The notes below the pieces were generated by a model. It saw nothing but the letters and a program-made list of their open reading frames with translations, was not told the origin of the DNA and ran no database searches. A program made the position numbers and the translations under genes. A DNA stretch of 63,241 nucleotides from positions 1 through 63,241 of the forward strand of contig JAIXHQ010000017.1 in NCBI GenBank assembly GCA_030145715.1, read 5' to 3'. This DNA is from Sphingopyxis sp. (GTDB lineage: Bacteria; Pseudomonadota; Alphaproteobacteria; Sphingomonadales; Sphingomonadaceae). Shown here piece by piece: positions 9,699-18,412 of this stretch (the first letter of the stretch is position 1; each line of letters begins with the position of its first letter).

Positions 9699-11119
9699 CG
9701 CGTCGCGGTCCCGACAAAGGGGTCGTCGGGGATCGGCTCGCTTCGGGGATGGTTGGTCTTGTCCCAAACGACCATGCCCGATCGCAACATGCGCCTATAG
9801 AGCGCGATCGCCCGATACGCCGCGAGCATCGCGATGATATTGGCGACGATCGAGCGGGGCAGCGCCCTCAACGCTTCGCCCAGCCCATACCAGCGCGCCG
9901 TAAAATGGCCGCGCATTCCCATGCGCCAGCACAGCAGCAACAGGTTGAACGCCAGCAGCAGGCGCAAGCCGTCGCCGATTTCGACGGCACCCCAACCCCA
10001 AAGCCATCCCCCCACGACGCCCAGCGCCATCACTGTCGCACCGGCATAGGCGGACAGGAGTATCAGCGCGGCCAGCGGCGCGCGGCGGTCGCGCCACAGC
10101 ATCCAGCGCGCCAGCAAGGCGCGGCCGGCGGAAAGACCCGCATCGCGGCGCAGCAAGGAGCCCGGCCAGCCAAGATGCTCCCAACCCGCCAGCGCGATGC
10201 CCGCGATCCAGCGCGATTTCTGAACCACCGCATTTTCAACCTTGTCGGGAAAAGCGCCGCGCGAGACGATCCGGCCGCCGCTGGGCGCAATCGCATCGAC
10301 GAAGCGCGTGCTGAGGCCATAGGCGCCGATCAACATACCGATCTCATAATCTTCGGTCAGGCTGTCGCGGCGGAATGGGTCGCCGCCGCGATTGATCGCC
10401 AGCAGCGCCATCGCATTGCGGGTCAGCGCGCAGCCGACCCCCGCCGACGGCAACGGCATGTCGAGAAGCGAGCGAACGACCAGTTCCTTGCCATGCGCTT
10501 CGGCGAACTCATCGCCATAATGCCCGCCGACCCAGCGTTGGCGAGGGTTCATCACCGGCACGACGGGAATCTGCACCATCGCATATTTGCCCAGATAGCG
10601 GCGATAAAGCGTCAGTTCGCCGGGATGAACATGGTCCTCGACATCGTGCAGAACGATGGCGGCAAATTTCATGCCTTCGGCGCGCTCATCCTCTCCCAGC
10701 GCCGCCCACATCTGGTTCAGATTGTCGCCCTTCGTCGTCGGACCCATGCGGCTGTTGACGACCAGCCGCAGCCGGGGATCGCTGCCGATCAGCGGGGATA
10801 TGGCGAACAGCGTCGCGACATCGTTCGGATAGCAGCCGACATAGAGCCGCATGTCTTCGTCACGCCACGCCGCGAGCGTTCGCAGCAACATCGCGGGAAG
10901 CTCATCGGCCTCATCCCACGCCGGCACGAAAACCGCGAAGCGACCGTCGATCGGCGGCGTTTCGGGAGCCAGCGCAGCGCAACGCCGCGTCGATAGCCAC
11001 AACGCATCAAGCAGCAGATCGTCGAGCCCGAGCAACAGGATGCCGACCGATGCAAACAGCATCAGTTCGCGGCCAGTCCCCAGCACCAGCCATTCCACCC
11101 ATGCGGTTGACAGTTCCAC
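9695..11119 (-). CDS. NfrB-like membrane glycosyltransferase (GT2 family)
   Basis: 474-aa inner-membrane family 2 glycosyltransferase. After an N-terminal hydrophobic helix (ELMLFASVGILLLGLDDLLLDALW) comes the GT-A domain (about 55-320). It contains FAVFVPAWDEADELPAML, NLNQMW, the metal-binding LHDVEDHVHPGEL (DxD-like) and the acceptor motif SLTEDYEIGM (TED), followed by QKSRWIAGIAL, a QxxRW-like motif. Four or five C-terminal membrane helices follow. This architecture matches the N-terminal half of NfrB and relatives of cellulose synthase. The C-terminal c-di-GMP-sensing domain of full-length NfrB is not evident. It is the first gene of a two-gene operon and is divergent from nhaA. Confidence 0.85.
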   Translation of the reverse strand: MELSTAWVEWLVLGTGRELMLFASVGILLLGLDDLLLDALWLSTRRCAALAPETPPIDGRFAVFVPAWDEADELPAMLLRTLAAWRDEDMRLYVGCYPNDVATLFAISPLIGSDPRLRLVVNSRMGPTTKGDNLNQMWAALGEDERAEGMKFAAIVLHDVEDHVHPGELTLYRRYLGKYAMVQIPVVPVMNPRQRWVGGHYGDEFAEAHGKELVVRSLLDMPLPSAGVGCALTRNAMALLAINRGGDPFRRDSLTEDYEIGMLIGAYGLSTRFVDAIAPSGGRIVSRGAFPDKVENAVVQKSRWIAGIALAGWEHLGWPGSLLRRDAGLSAGRALLARWMLWRDRRAPLAALILLSAYAGATVMALGVVGGWLWGWGAVEIGDGLRLLLAFNLLLLCWRMGMRGHFTARWYGLGEALRALPRSIVANIIAMLAAYRAIALYRRMLRSGMVVWDKTNHPRSEPIPDDPFVGTATR

Positions 11120-11254
11120 TGTCTAGCCCTGCCCCCAACGATGACCTAATGTCACTCGTGTCAATATTGCTAGTGAAGACTACGGATTTGTAAAGGCGTC
11201 GAATTCGCTCGGGCCTTTGTCAACTTGCTGATGGATCAAGGATTTAACCGGCCC

Positions 11255-12538
11255 ATGAATCGCAGTATTCAGCCCCGTTCGGCTTTGCGGTCGTTCCTTG
11301 CCAGTGAAAGCGCGGGCGGGATGCTGCTCATTTTCGTTGCCATTATGGCAATGATATGTGCCAATTCCCCGGCTTCCGATGTCTATTTCGCCATCGTCGG
11401 GGCCGCGACCGGCCCGACATTGTCGGACAAGCTTGGCCCGATGACCGTCCAACTGTGGATCAACGACGGGTTGATGGCCCTGTTCTTTCTGCTCGTCGGC
11501 CTCGAAATCAAACGCGAATTCGTGGACGGACGCCTGGCAAGCCGGGATCGGCGCCGACTGCCCTTTATCGCTGCGGCGGCGGGCATGGCGGTGCCCGCCG
11601 CGCTCTATATGATCGTTGCCGGGGGCACGCCGGGCCTGTCGCAAGGCTGGGCGATTCCTGCGGCGACCGACATCGCCTTTGCGATGGGAGTGCTGGCGCT
11701 GCTCGGCAAGCGCGCGCCTACCTCGCTCAAGCTGTTCCTGGTGACGGTGGCGATCGTCGACGACATGGGCGCGGTCGCCATCATCGCTTTATTCTATACG
11801 GCAAAGATCAACCTTCTCGCGCTCGGCGCCGCCGCCGTCATCCTCGGCCTGATGCTGGCGATGCGCCGAATGCGCGCCAAAGGCCTGTCGCCCTATCTGT
11901 TGATGTTCGGCCTGCTCTGGTACGCCATGCTGCTGTCGGGCGTCCATGCGACCATCGCGGGCGTCCTCGCGGCAATGGCGATCCCGATCGAGCGAACACC
12001 GGGAGCGCCCGACAGCCAGACCTCGCCGCTCCACCGGCTCGAACATCGGCTGCATCCCTGGGTCGCCTTTGCGATCGTGCCGCTGTTCGGCTTTGCGAAC
12101 GCGGGGGTCGATATGGGCGGATTGACCGCCGAACAGGTCTTTGCGCCGCTGCCGCTCGGCATTGCCGCGGGGCTGTTCTTCGGCAAGCAGATCGGCATTT
12201 TCGGCAGCGTGTGGATTTCGGTGAAGATGGGCATCGCGGGCCGCCTGCGCGGCGCGACCTGGTTGCAGGTCCATGGCATCGCGATGCTTTGCGGCATCGG
12301 TTTTACGATGAGCCTGTTCATCGGCGGCCTCGCCTTTCCGGGCCAGGATGTGCTGGTCGATGAAGCGAAGATCGGTATCCTGATGGGATCGCTGGCGTCG
12401 GCGCTTGGCGGCTTTGCGATCCTGCGCTTCGCGCCGCTCCATCCGCAGCATGACGCGATCGAAAGCGCGGCGGCGGCACAGATCGCCATCGATGGCGATG
12501 TGCGTGACACCTCTGAAAACGGCGCTATGGCGGGGTGA
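11255..12538 (+). CDS. nhaA: Na+/H+ antiporter NhaA
   Basis: Electrogenic inner-membrane Na+/H+ antiporter for salt and alkaline pH tolerance. The product has about 12 hydrophobic segments. The family hallmarks are visible: LMALFFLLVGLEIKREF, AAGGMAVPA-type repeats, WAIPAATDIAFAMGVLALLG (paired sodium-binding Asp region), VAIVDDMGAVAIIALFYT and GIGFTMSLFIGGLAF. I chose ATG 11255 (MNRSIQPRSALRSFLASES); ATGs at 11225 and 11231 are alternatives. The C-terminus extends about 30 residues beyond the last helix. Its stop overlaps the start of the DUF885 gene (TGATG). Confidence 0.96.
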   Translation: MNRSIQPRSALRSFLASESAGGMLLIFVAIMAMICANSPASDVYFAIVGAATGPTLSDKLGPMTVQLWINDGLMALFFLLVGLEIKREFVDGRLASRDRRRLPFIAAAAGMAVPAALYMIVAGGTPGLSQGWAIPAATDIAFAMGVLALLGKRAPTSLKLFLVTVAIVDDMGAVAIIALFYTAKINLLALGAAAVILGLMLAMRRMRAKGLSPYLLMFGLLWYAMLLSGVHATIAGVLAAMAIPIERTPGAPDSQTSPLHRLEHRLHPWVAFAIVPLFGFANAGVDMGGLTAEQVFAPLPLGIAAGLFFGKQIGIFGSVWISVKMGIAGRLRGATWLQVHGIAMLCGIGFTMSLFIGGLAFPGQDVLVDEAKIGILMGSLASALGGFAILRFAPLHPQHDAIESAAAAQIAIDGDVRDTSENGAMAG

Positions 12539-13884
12539 TGCGCAAACTGATCCTCCTGTCGCTGATCGCCCTGCTGTCGGGCTGTGCCGCGAGCGGGACG
12601 AAACCGTCCGCCGCCGCGGGCAGCGTCGCCGCGCTCGATGTCCGCCGCACACCGGTCTCGACCAAAGCGCTGGGCGACATCGCCGCCACCTATCTGCGGC
12701 TGACGCTGGAGATCGGCACGCACGAAGCGGGCTATGTCGACGCCTATTACGGCCCGCCCGAACTGCAAAAGGCGGCGGAGGTGGCGCCGCGCGACAAGGC
12801 CGCGCTGCTCGCCGCGACGCGCGACCTGATGGCGCAGATCGACCGGACGGCGCGGCGCCTGTCCGATCCGATCGGCCGCCGCCGCGCCGCCTTTCTGCGC
12901 GCGCAGCTTCGCGCTGCCGAAACGCGGCTCATGATGATGCAGGGCACGCGCTTTGCCTTTGCCGACGAGGCGGAGCGGCTGTTCGGCGTCCGCCCGCGAC
13001 TGCAACCGCTGGCCAGCTATGACGCCGAACTGGCAAGGATCGCCACGCTGGTACCCGGCGACGGCGCGCTGGCGGATCGGGTCGAGGCCTATCTTGACGC
13101 CTTCACCATCCCCAAGGATCGGCTGCAAAAGACCTTCGACGCCGCGATCGCACGGTGCCGTGGGCGCAGCATGGCGCATATCGCGATGCCGGGGGACGAG
13201 AGTTTCCGGATGGAATTTGTCACCGGCAAAAGCTGGAGCGGCTATAATTATTATCAGGGCCGCTATCACAGCCTGATCCAGGTCAACACCGACCTGCCGA
13301 TCCGCCTGTCGCGCGCGCTCGATCTGGGCTGTCACGAGGGGTATCCCGGCCACCATCTGCTCAACATGAAGCTGGAGGAAAAGCTGGTGAAGGCGCGCGG
13401 CTGGGCCGAGTTCAGCGTCTATCCGCTCTACAGCCCGCAGAGCCTGATCGCCGAAGGCAGCGCCAATTACGGCATCGACCTGGCCTTTCCCGCAGGCAGC
13501 AAGGCCGACACCGAACGCGACGTGCTGATGCCGATCGCCGAGATCGCGGTGCCCGCCGACGACCGATATTGGCAATTGCTGGCCGCGATCGAGCGCGCGT
13601 CGGGCGCGCGGCTGACCATCGCGCAGCAATATCTCGACGGCGAAATCGACCGCAAGGCCGCCATCGCGCTGACCCAGAAATATCTGCTGGTGTCGGCAAA
13701 GCGCGCCGAACAATCGGTGAGCTTTACCGACCAGTATCGCAGCTATGTCATCAACTATGGCCTGGGCGAGGCGATGGTGCGCGCCCATGTCGAACGCGGC
13801 AGACCGTCGCGCGACGAGATGTGGCGGCGCATGGCGAGGATCGTCAGCGAACCGACGCTGCCGTCGGACCTGCTCGCGCGGTGA
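12538..13884 (+). CDS. DUF885 family lipoprotein (putative metallopeptidase)
   Basis: 448-aa predicted lipoprotein with signal MRKLILLSLIALLSGC, where Cys17 follows a good lipobox. The mature part matches the DUF885 family, which is related to zinc metallopeptidases. The metal-site-like motif CHEGYPGHHLLN is present at about residues 265-276, and a downstream Glu occurs in LIAEGSANYGIDLAFP. The start is ATG 12538, sharing its A with the nhaA TGA stop, so the two genes are translationally coupled. Peptidase activity is family-based inference; the substrate is unknown. Confidence 0.87.
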   Translation: MRKLILLSLIALLSGCAASGTKPSAAAGSVAALDVRRTPVSTKALGDIAATYLRLTLEIGTHEAGYVDAYYGPPELQKAAEVAPRDKAALLAATRDLMAQIDRTARRLSDPIGRRRAAFLRAQLRAAETRLMMMQGTRFAFADEAERLFGVRPRLQPLASYDAELARIATLVPGDGALADRVEAYLDAFTIPKDRLQKTFDAAIARCRGRSMAHIAMPGDESFRMEFVTGKSWSGYNYYQGRYHSLIQVNTDLPIRLSRALDLGCHEGYPGHHLLNMKLEEKLVKARGWAEFSVYPLYSPQSLIAEGSANYGIDLAFPAGSKADTERDVLMPIAEIAVPADDRYWQLLAAIERASGARLTIAQQYLDGEIDRKAAIALTQKYLLVSAKRAEQSVSFTDQYRSYVINYGLGEAMVRAHVERGRPSRDEMWRRMARIVSEPTLPSDLLAR

Positions 13885-14008
13885 GCATCTCGGCGGCGCT
13901 TCTGTGGCTCGGTCAGGCCGGATCGCCGCGACGCCCGCCGGCGGGGGTGTATCCGCGCGGTTGATCGCACCGATCCACCCGATACACCCATTTTGCAGGG
14001 GAAGTCCC

Positions 14009-14776
14009 ATGCTCGACAAAAAAGCCGTCCACGCCCGCATCGAAGCCCCCGTCATGAAGGATTATGGCGTTTACCTGGCCGTCGACCGTCTGCTCGATTG
14101 CCAGAAGCCGCTCGCCGCCCTCGTCACCCCCGACGAACTGCAGTTCCAGATCGTCCATCAGGTCGAGGAATTGTGGATGAAGCTCGCCGCCTTTACCCTC
14201 GCCGAAATCGACGGCCATATGGCAGCCGGTGAGACGATGCGCGCCCTCACCCTGTTCGACCGCGTCAACCGGATCATGCGGCTGATGACGAGCCAGCTTT
14301 CGCTGCTGGAGACGATGAGCCCCTTCGACTATCAGTCGATCCGGCTGCAACTCGGCAATGGATCGGGACAGGAAAGCCCGGGCTTCCAGTTGCTCCTCAC
14401 GATGCCGCAGCCGCTCTGGGCGCGTTACAAATCGGTATATCTGGAGCCGACGGGACGGACAATCGCCGACGTCTATGACACCGGCTACAGGCATGACGAC
14501 GCCTATATGGTTGCCGAGGCGCTGATCGAGTTCGACGAGTTGTTCCAGATCTTCCGCGCGCTTCACATCTACCTGATCCACCGGTCGATCGGCATGGGGT
14601 CGAAATCCCTGAAGGGCCGGCCGGTCGAGTTGCTCAATGCCGGCACGCGCCACCGCTTCTTCCCCGAACTGTGGGACATCCGGGCCGAGATGACCGACCG
14701 TTGGGGCGCCGAATATGGGGTGAAGCGCGACAGCATCAGCGGCCACTCGGCCGCCGGACACGGCAGCGAGCTGTGA
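14009..14776 (+). CDS. Tryptophan 2,3-dioxygenase family protein (divergent)
   Basis: Heme-dioxygenase-fold protein expected to convert L-tryptophan to N-formylkynurenine. The 255-aa product shows the PF03301 landmarks: DELQFQIVHQVEELWMK with the active-site His (His50), SPFDYQSIRLQLGNGSGQESPGF with the substrate-binding Arg (Arg112), and FRALHIYLIHRSIG carrying the expected heme-ligand His186. The loop that is GTGGSSG in characterised enzymes reads GMGSKSLKGRP here, so this is a divergent subfamily. It starts after GGGG about 7 nt upstream and overlaps kynU by GTGA, which strongly supports a role in tryptophan-to-anthranilate breakdown. No formamidase gene is adjacent. Confidence 0.85.
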   Translation: MLDKKAVHARIEAPVMKDYGVYLAVDRLLDCQKPLAALVTPDELQFQIVHQVEELWMKLAAFTLAEIDGHMAAGETMRALTLFDRVNRIMRLMTSQLSLLETMSPFDYQSIRLQLGNGSGQESPGFQLLLTMPQPLWARYKSVYLEPTGRTIADVYDTGYRHDDAYMVAEALIEFDELFQIFRALHIYLIHRSIGMGSKSLKGRPVELLNAGTRHRFFPELWDIRAEMTDRWGAEYGVKRDSISGHSAAGHGSEL

Positions 14777-15900
14777 CGGGCGCGCTCCTGCCGGAATCGG
14801 TCCGCGCCCGCTTTCACCTGCCGCCCGGCGCCGTCTATCTGAAAAGCCACAGCGTCGGCTGCCAGCCGCGGGCGGCGGAGGCGCTGTTTAGCGACAGGCT
14901 GCTGGCGCCGTGGCGCGAGACGGGCGAGGCATGGCCGCACTGGCTGGACGCGATCGACCAATGGCGTGCGGCGCTGGCCGGACTGATCGGGGTCGAAGCC
15001 CGCGACCTTTGCCCCGCGACCAATGTCAGTGCGGCGCTATCACGCTATATCTCGGCGCTCGGACAGGCGACCGACCGCCGCACGATCCTGCTGGCGCCGA
15101 GCGCCTTTTCGACGATCGGCTATGTCGCGAGCGGGCTGGCGGCCGCCGGGTGGACGACGCGCTACCTGCCCGACGTCGCTGACGTCCGCGATCCCGCCCA
15201 TTGGCAAGCCGCACTCGACGATGATGTCGCGCTTGTGATCGCGATGCACGTCAGTTCGAACAGCGGCGCGCTGACCGACGTCGCGGCGATCGCCGCTGCG
15301 GCAAGGGCGGGCGGCGCGCGCTGCATCGCAGACTGCGCACAGTCGGTCGGCGTCGTGCCGGTAACGCCCGGTGCATGGGACGTCGACGCCGTGCTCGGCA
15401 CCAGCGTCAAATGGCTGTGCGGCGGTCCCGGCGCGGCATGGCTGTGGGTGGCGTCGCACGACCGCACCGCGCTCGACCCAATGGAACGCGGCTGGTGGAG
15501 CCACGAAAATCCGTTCGAGATGAACATAAGCGATTTCCGCTATGCGCCCGATGCAAGGCGCTGGTGGGGCGGGACGCCCGATGTCGCGCCGTTCATCCTG
15601 TCAATGGCGGGGATCGAGGAGATCGCGGCGATCGGGATCGACGCGGTTCGGGCGCACAACGAAGCGCTGCAAGCCATGCTCCGCGACATCCTCGAACCGA
15701 GGACGCCGCAATGGCGCTGGCCGACAGGCACTATCGGCGGCACGCTCTGCATCGACACCGGCGCGGACCAGCCGCGCGTTGCCGAAGCGCTCGACCGGCA
15801 CCATCTGCGCGCCGATTTCAGGGGAACGATCCTGCGGATGTCGTTCCACGCCTACAGCCGCGCGGAAGATGTCGAAAAAACAGCGGCGGGGCTGGCCTGA
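14773..15900 (+). CDS. kynU: Kynureninase
   Basis: PLP-dependent hydrolase that cleaves L-kynurenine to anthranilate and alanine. The 375-aa fold-type I protein has an N-terminal YLKSHSVGCQPRAAEA segment. It also has CIADCAQSVGVVPV with the PLP-binding Asp, GTSVKWLCGGPG with the Schiff-base Lys, and RGWWSHENPFEM and WWGGTPDVAPF, typical of kynureninase. It starts at GTG 14773, overlapping the dioxygenase stop (GTGA), so the two genes form one translationally coupled unit. Translation upstream of the GTG reads shadow sequence of the dioxygenase gene. Confidence 0.9.
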   Translation: MTGALLPESVRARFHLPPGAVYLKSHSVGCQPRAAEALFSDRLLAPWRETGEAWPHWLDAIDQWRAALAGLIGVEARDLCPATNVSAALSRYISALGQATDRRTILLAPSAFSTIGYVASGLAAAGWTTRYLPDVADVRDPAHWQAALDDDVALVIAMHVSSNSGALTDVAAIAAAARAGGARCIADCAQSVGVVPVTPGAWDVDAVLGTSVKWLCGGPGAAWLWVASHDRTALDPMERGWWSHENPFEMNISDFRYAPDARRWWGGTPDVAPFILSMAGIEEIAAIGIDAVRAHNEALQAMLRDILEPRTPQWRWPTGTIGGTLCIDTGADQPRVAEALDRHHLRADFRGTILRMSFHAYSRAEDVEKTAAGLA

Positions 15901-15941
15901 CAGCACTCGTCATCCCGGCGAAGGACGCAATTGTCGGCGCA

Positions 15942-17681
15942 TCACTCCGCCGCCATCGCCATTTCGACGCGCTGGGGGCCGCGGATGACGCCGCCGGGGG
16001 TGGGGCCCTGCATCGTGCCGCCGCGGAACGTCACGGCGCCCGATTTGATCGTCGCGACATAGCCGTCCGCCTTTTGCAGCAGGCGCTTGCCGCCCGCCGG
16101 GAGGTCGAAGGCGAGCCAGGGCTTGCCGAGTTTCAGCGCGCCCATGTCGATGATGTTGAGATCGGCGAGATAGCCGGGCGCCAGGATGCCGCGATCTTCC
16201 AGCCCATAGAGCATCGCGGTGTCGCGGCACTGGCGCTTGATGGCTTTTTCTAGCGCGATGCGATGGCCTTTGCGGTCGCGGACCCAATGCTGGAGCATGA
16301 AGGTCGGGCTGGCGGCGTCGCAGATCGTCCCGCAATGCGCGCCGCCGTCGGACAGGCTGTTCACCGTGTCGTCCGACGCCTGAAGATCCTCAAGGAAATT
16401 GAGGTTGCCGTCGCGGTAGTTGAGGATCGGGAAATAGATGAAGCCCTTGCCATCATCCTTCATCAACAGGTCATAGGCATATTCGGACGCGCTGACGCCC
16501 GCCGCCGCGGCGCGGTGCGCGATGCTTTCGTCCATCTTTGGTTCGTAATTGAAGTCGGGGTCCATTTCGAACTGCACCGGCCAGCCTTCGGCGACAATCT
16601 TCAGGAAATCGATGATGTCGCTTTCGGGCCAGACATTCGCCTCTTCGATCATGCGCGCCCGGAACGCCGGGTCCTTCAGATGGGCAAGCTGCCGATCCCA
16701 AGGCAGGTCGATAATCTCGTTCCACGCGGGTTTGAAACGGAAGGGATGGACGGTGCCCTGCCACGCCATGATGACGCCATTGCCGCGCAGCGCGATCTGG
16801 GCGACGATGTTGGCGCCGGTCGCATTCTGTTTGCGCATTTCCGCAATCTGTTCTTCGAGCGGCAGTTCCTTGGCGATCGATTGCAGCGCGGCAAAGGTGA
16901 CCGGCAGGCCGGTTTCGCGGCTGAGGTCGCCCATCCACTGAAATTCATTCCATTCGCGCTTCAGATCGCTGGCCATTTCGAACACGCCATATCCGACGCG
17001 GCCCATCGCACGGCCGATCGCGACCAGTTCCTCCGCCGTCGCGGTCGTGCCGGGGACCAGTTCGCCGTCGATCGATTTGTGGAGCACGGTGCGGCTGGTC
17101 GAAAAGCCGAGCGCGCCCGCGCGCACGCCCTCTTCGACGATGCGCGACATTTCGGCGATGTCGGCATCGGTCGGGATCGCGCCCGGCCTTTCGCGGTCGC
17201 CAAGCACATAGGCGCGCACCGCGCCATGCGGGACGTGGCACGCGACATCGACGGTGCGCGGCAGTTTTTCGAGCGCGTCCATATATTCGGGGAAAGTTTC
17301 CCAATCCCACGACATGCCCTCTGCCAGCGCGGTGCCGGGGATGTCCTCCACCCCCTCCATCAGCGAAATCAGCCATTCGTGGCGGTCGGGCCTGGCAGGG
17401 GCAAAGCCGACGCCGCAATTGCCCATGACGACGGTGGTGACGCCGTGCCAACTCGACGGCGCCATTTCGGCGTCCCACGTCGCCTGTCCGTCATAATGGG
17501 TGTGGACGTCGACAAAGCCGGGGGTGACGATATGGCCGCTGGCGTCGATCTCTTCACGCCCCGCGCCCAGATTATCCCCCACCGCGACGATGCGATCGCC
17601 GTCGATCGCGACATCCGCGACAAAGGGCGCTGCGCCCGATCCATCGACGACCATGCCGCCGCGTATCACCAGATCATGCAT
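15942..17681 (-). CDS. Amidohydrolase, N-acyl-D-amino-acid deacylase-like
   Basis: 579-aa metal-dependent amidohydrolase. The N-terminus [19 protein letters not shown], the metal motif [12 protein letters not shown] (His60, His62), the [12 protein letters not shown] segment and the C-terminal [15 protein letters not shown] are typical of the D-aminoacylase/N-acyl-D-amino-acid deacylase family. The [12 protein letters not shown] motif supplies the late metal Asp. Substrates in this family vary widely, so the exact substrate is uncertain. The open frame runs upstream to 17954, but ATG 17681 is where family similarity begins. It is convergent with kynU and divergent from the PhnA-like gene. Confidence 0.88.
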   Translation of the reverse strand: MHDLVIRGGMVVDGSGAAPFVADVAIDGDRIVAVGDNLGAGREEIDASGHIVTPGFVDVHTHYDGQATWDAEMAPSSWHGVTTVVMGNCGVGFAPARPDRHEWLISLMEGVEDIPGTALAEGMSWDWETFPEYMDALEKLPRTVDVACHVPHGAVRAYVLGDRERPGAIPTDADIAEMSRIVEEGVRAGALGFSTSRTVLHKSIDGELVPGTTATAEELVAIGRAMGRVGYGVFEMASDLKREWNEFQWMGDLSRETGLPVTFAALQSIAKELPLEEQIAEMRKQNATGANIVAQIALRGNGVIMAWQGTVHPFRFKPAWNEIIDLPWDRQLAHLKDPAFRARMIEEANVWPESDIIDFLKIVAEGWPVQFEMDPDFNYEPKMDESIAHRAAAAGVSASEYAYDLLMKDDGKGFIYFPILNYRDGNLNFLEDLQASDDTVNSLSDGGAHCGTICDAASPTFMLQHWVRDRKGHRIALEKAIKRQCRDTAMLYGLEDRGILAPGYLADLNIIDMGALKLGKPWLAFDLPAGGKRLLQKADGYVATIKSGAVTFRGGTMQGPTPGGVIRGPQRVEMAMAAE

Positions 17682-17724
17682 CCCGAGTCTCCCAATTCCC
17701 TCGGTCCGATTATTTGGGCCGATT

Positions 17725-17743
17725 TTTCGTTTCAGGACGAAAC
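17725..17743. promoter_or_regulatory. Candidate operator dyad upstream of the amidohydrolase gene
   Basis: Two overlapping inverted repeats are present here: TTTCGT/ACGAAA (17725-17730 and 17737-17742) and GTTTC/GAAAC (17729-17733 and 17739-17743). They lie 44-62 nt upstream of the amidohydrolase start. A repressor site is possible; no regulator is identified. Confidence 0.25.
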
Positions 17744-17929
17744 CTATCACGGATTCGGGATATGCCAAGACCTTTAGGATCGACCATGACGCGACAAGCG
17801 ATCCGCGCGCGCGCGTCCTTTCCGCCTCCTTTGTCGCGTTAGGCGAATTGGCGGATGACGCGGCCAAGGGAAAACTGGCATGGCGCGGTTTGGAGGACAG
17901 TGAAAGAGCGGGTGCGCCGCGTTTCCGCA

Positions 17930-18029
17930 TAGAGTGCGGTTTTGACGGAATCAAAACCGCACTCTAGATTCTTGTTTTTCCATGATTTCCGAGCCGCGAA
18001 ATATTCCATTTCACTCGAAATCACTCTAG
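17930..18029. repeat. Structured intergenic element: two hairpins bounded by CACTCTAG
   Basis: The 360-nt gap between the divergent amidohydrolase and PhnA-like genes holds no gene. It does hold a perfect 16-bp stem with a 5-nt loop (17930-17945 with 17951-17966). A second stem follows with one bulged base (17984-17993, GATTTCCGAG, with 18014-18022, CTCGAAATC). The octamer CACTCTAG occurs at 17960-17967 and again at 18022-18029. Neither flanking gene ends here, so these are not terminators. The compact two-hairpin form suggests a REP- or MITE-like interspersed repeat. Its genome-wide copy number cannot be seen from this window. Confidence 0.6.
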
Positions 18030-18041
18030 CAGGATGAGAGA

Positions 18042-18356
18042 ATGACCAGCGACGACGAAGATTATGTCTATGACGAGGCGAGCGGCGAATGGCTGTCGGC
18101 GAGCGATGCGCGCGACCGGGCGGTCGCAGCCGCAGCAGGGCCGGAGGTTCGCGATGCCGTCGGCAACCTGCTGAACGACGGCGATTCGGTCGTGCTGGTC
18201 AAGGATCTGGCGGTCAAGGGCGCGGGCCAGACGCTGAAGGTCGGCACGGTCATCAAGTCGATCCGCCTGACCGGCGACGATCAGGAAATCGATTGCCGGC
18301 ATGAGGGGATCAGGGGGCTGGTGCTGCGCGCCGAGTTCGTGCGCAAGCGATCATGA
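18042..18356 (+). CDS. PhnA/YjdM C-terminal domain protein
   Basis: 104-aa cytoplasmic protein. Residues about 34-104 (VRDAVGNLLNDGDSVVLVKDLAVKG, LKVGTVIKSIRLTGDDQEIDC, GLVLRAEFVRK) match the SH3-like C-terminal domain of the PhnA/YjdM family. The N-terminal zinc ribbon of YjdM, with its paired CxxC motifs, is replaced by a short acidic segment (DDEDYVYDEASGEWLSA). The family was once linked to alkylphosphonate use, but its function is not established. The Shine-Dalgarno region is CAGGATGAG just upstream. Confidence 0.82.
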   Translation: MTSDDEDYVYDEASGEWLSASDARDRAVAAAAGPEVRDAVGNLLNDGDSVVLVKDLAVKGAGQTLKVGTVIKSIRLTGDDQEIDCRHEGIRGLVLRAEFVRKRS

Positions 18357-18412
18357 CCATCCTGTCGGGGACGGCTGCCCGCTGAGGGACAGCCGTTCCG
18401 CCGTTCCGCCGT

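Noticed and set aside
11893..14055. 720-codon open frame on the minus strand
   Set aside because: Antisense to nhaA and the DUF885 gene, both of which have clear family motifs.
16263..17777. 504-codon open frame on the plus strand
   Set aside because: Antisense to the amidohydrolase; no recognisable motif.
17930..17966. Hairpin as a rho-independent terminator
   Set aside because: It lies between two divergent gene starts, so no transcript ends there; better treated as a repeat element.
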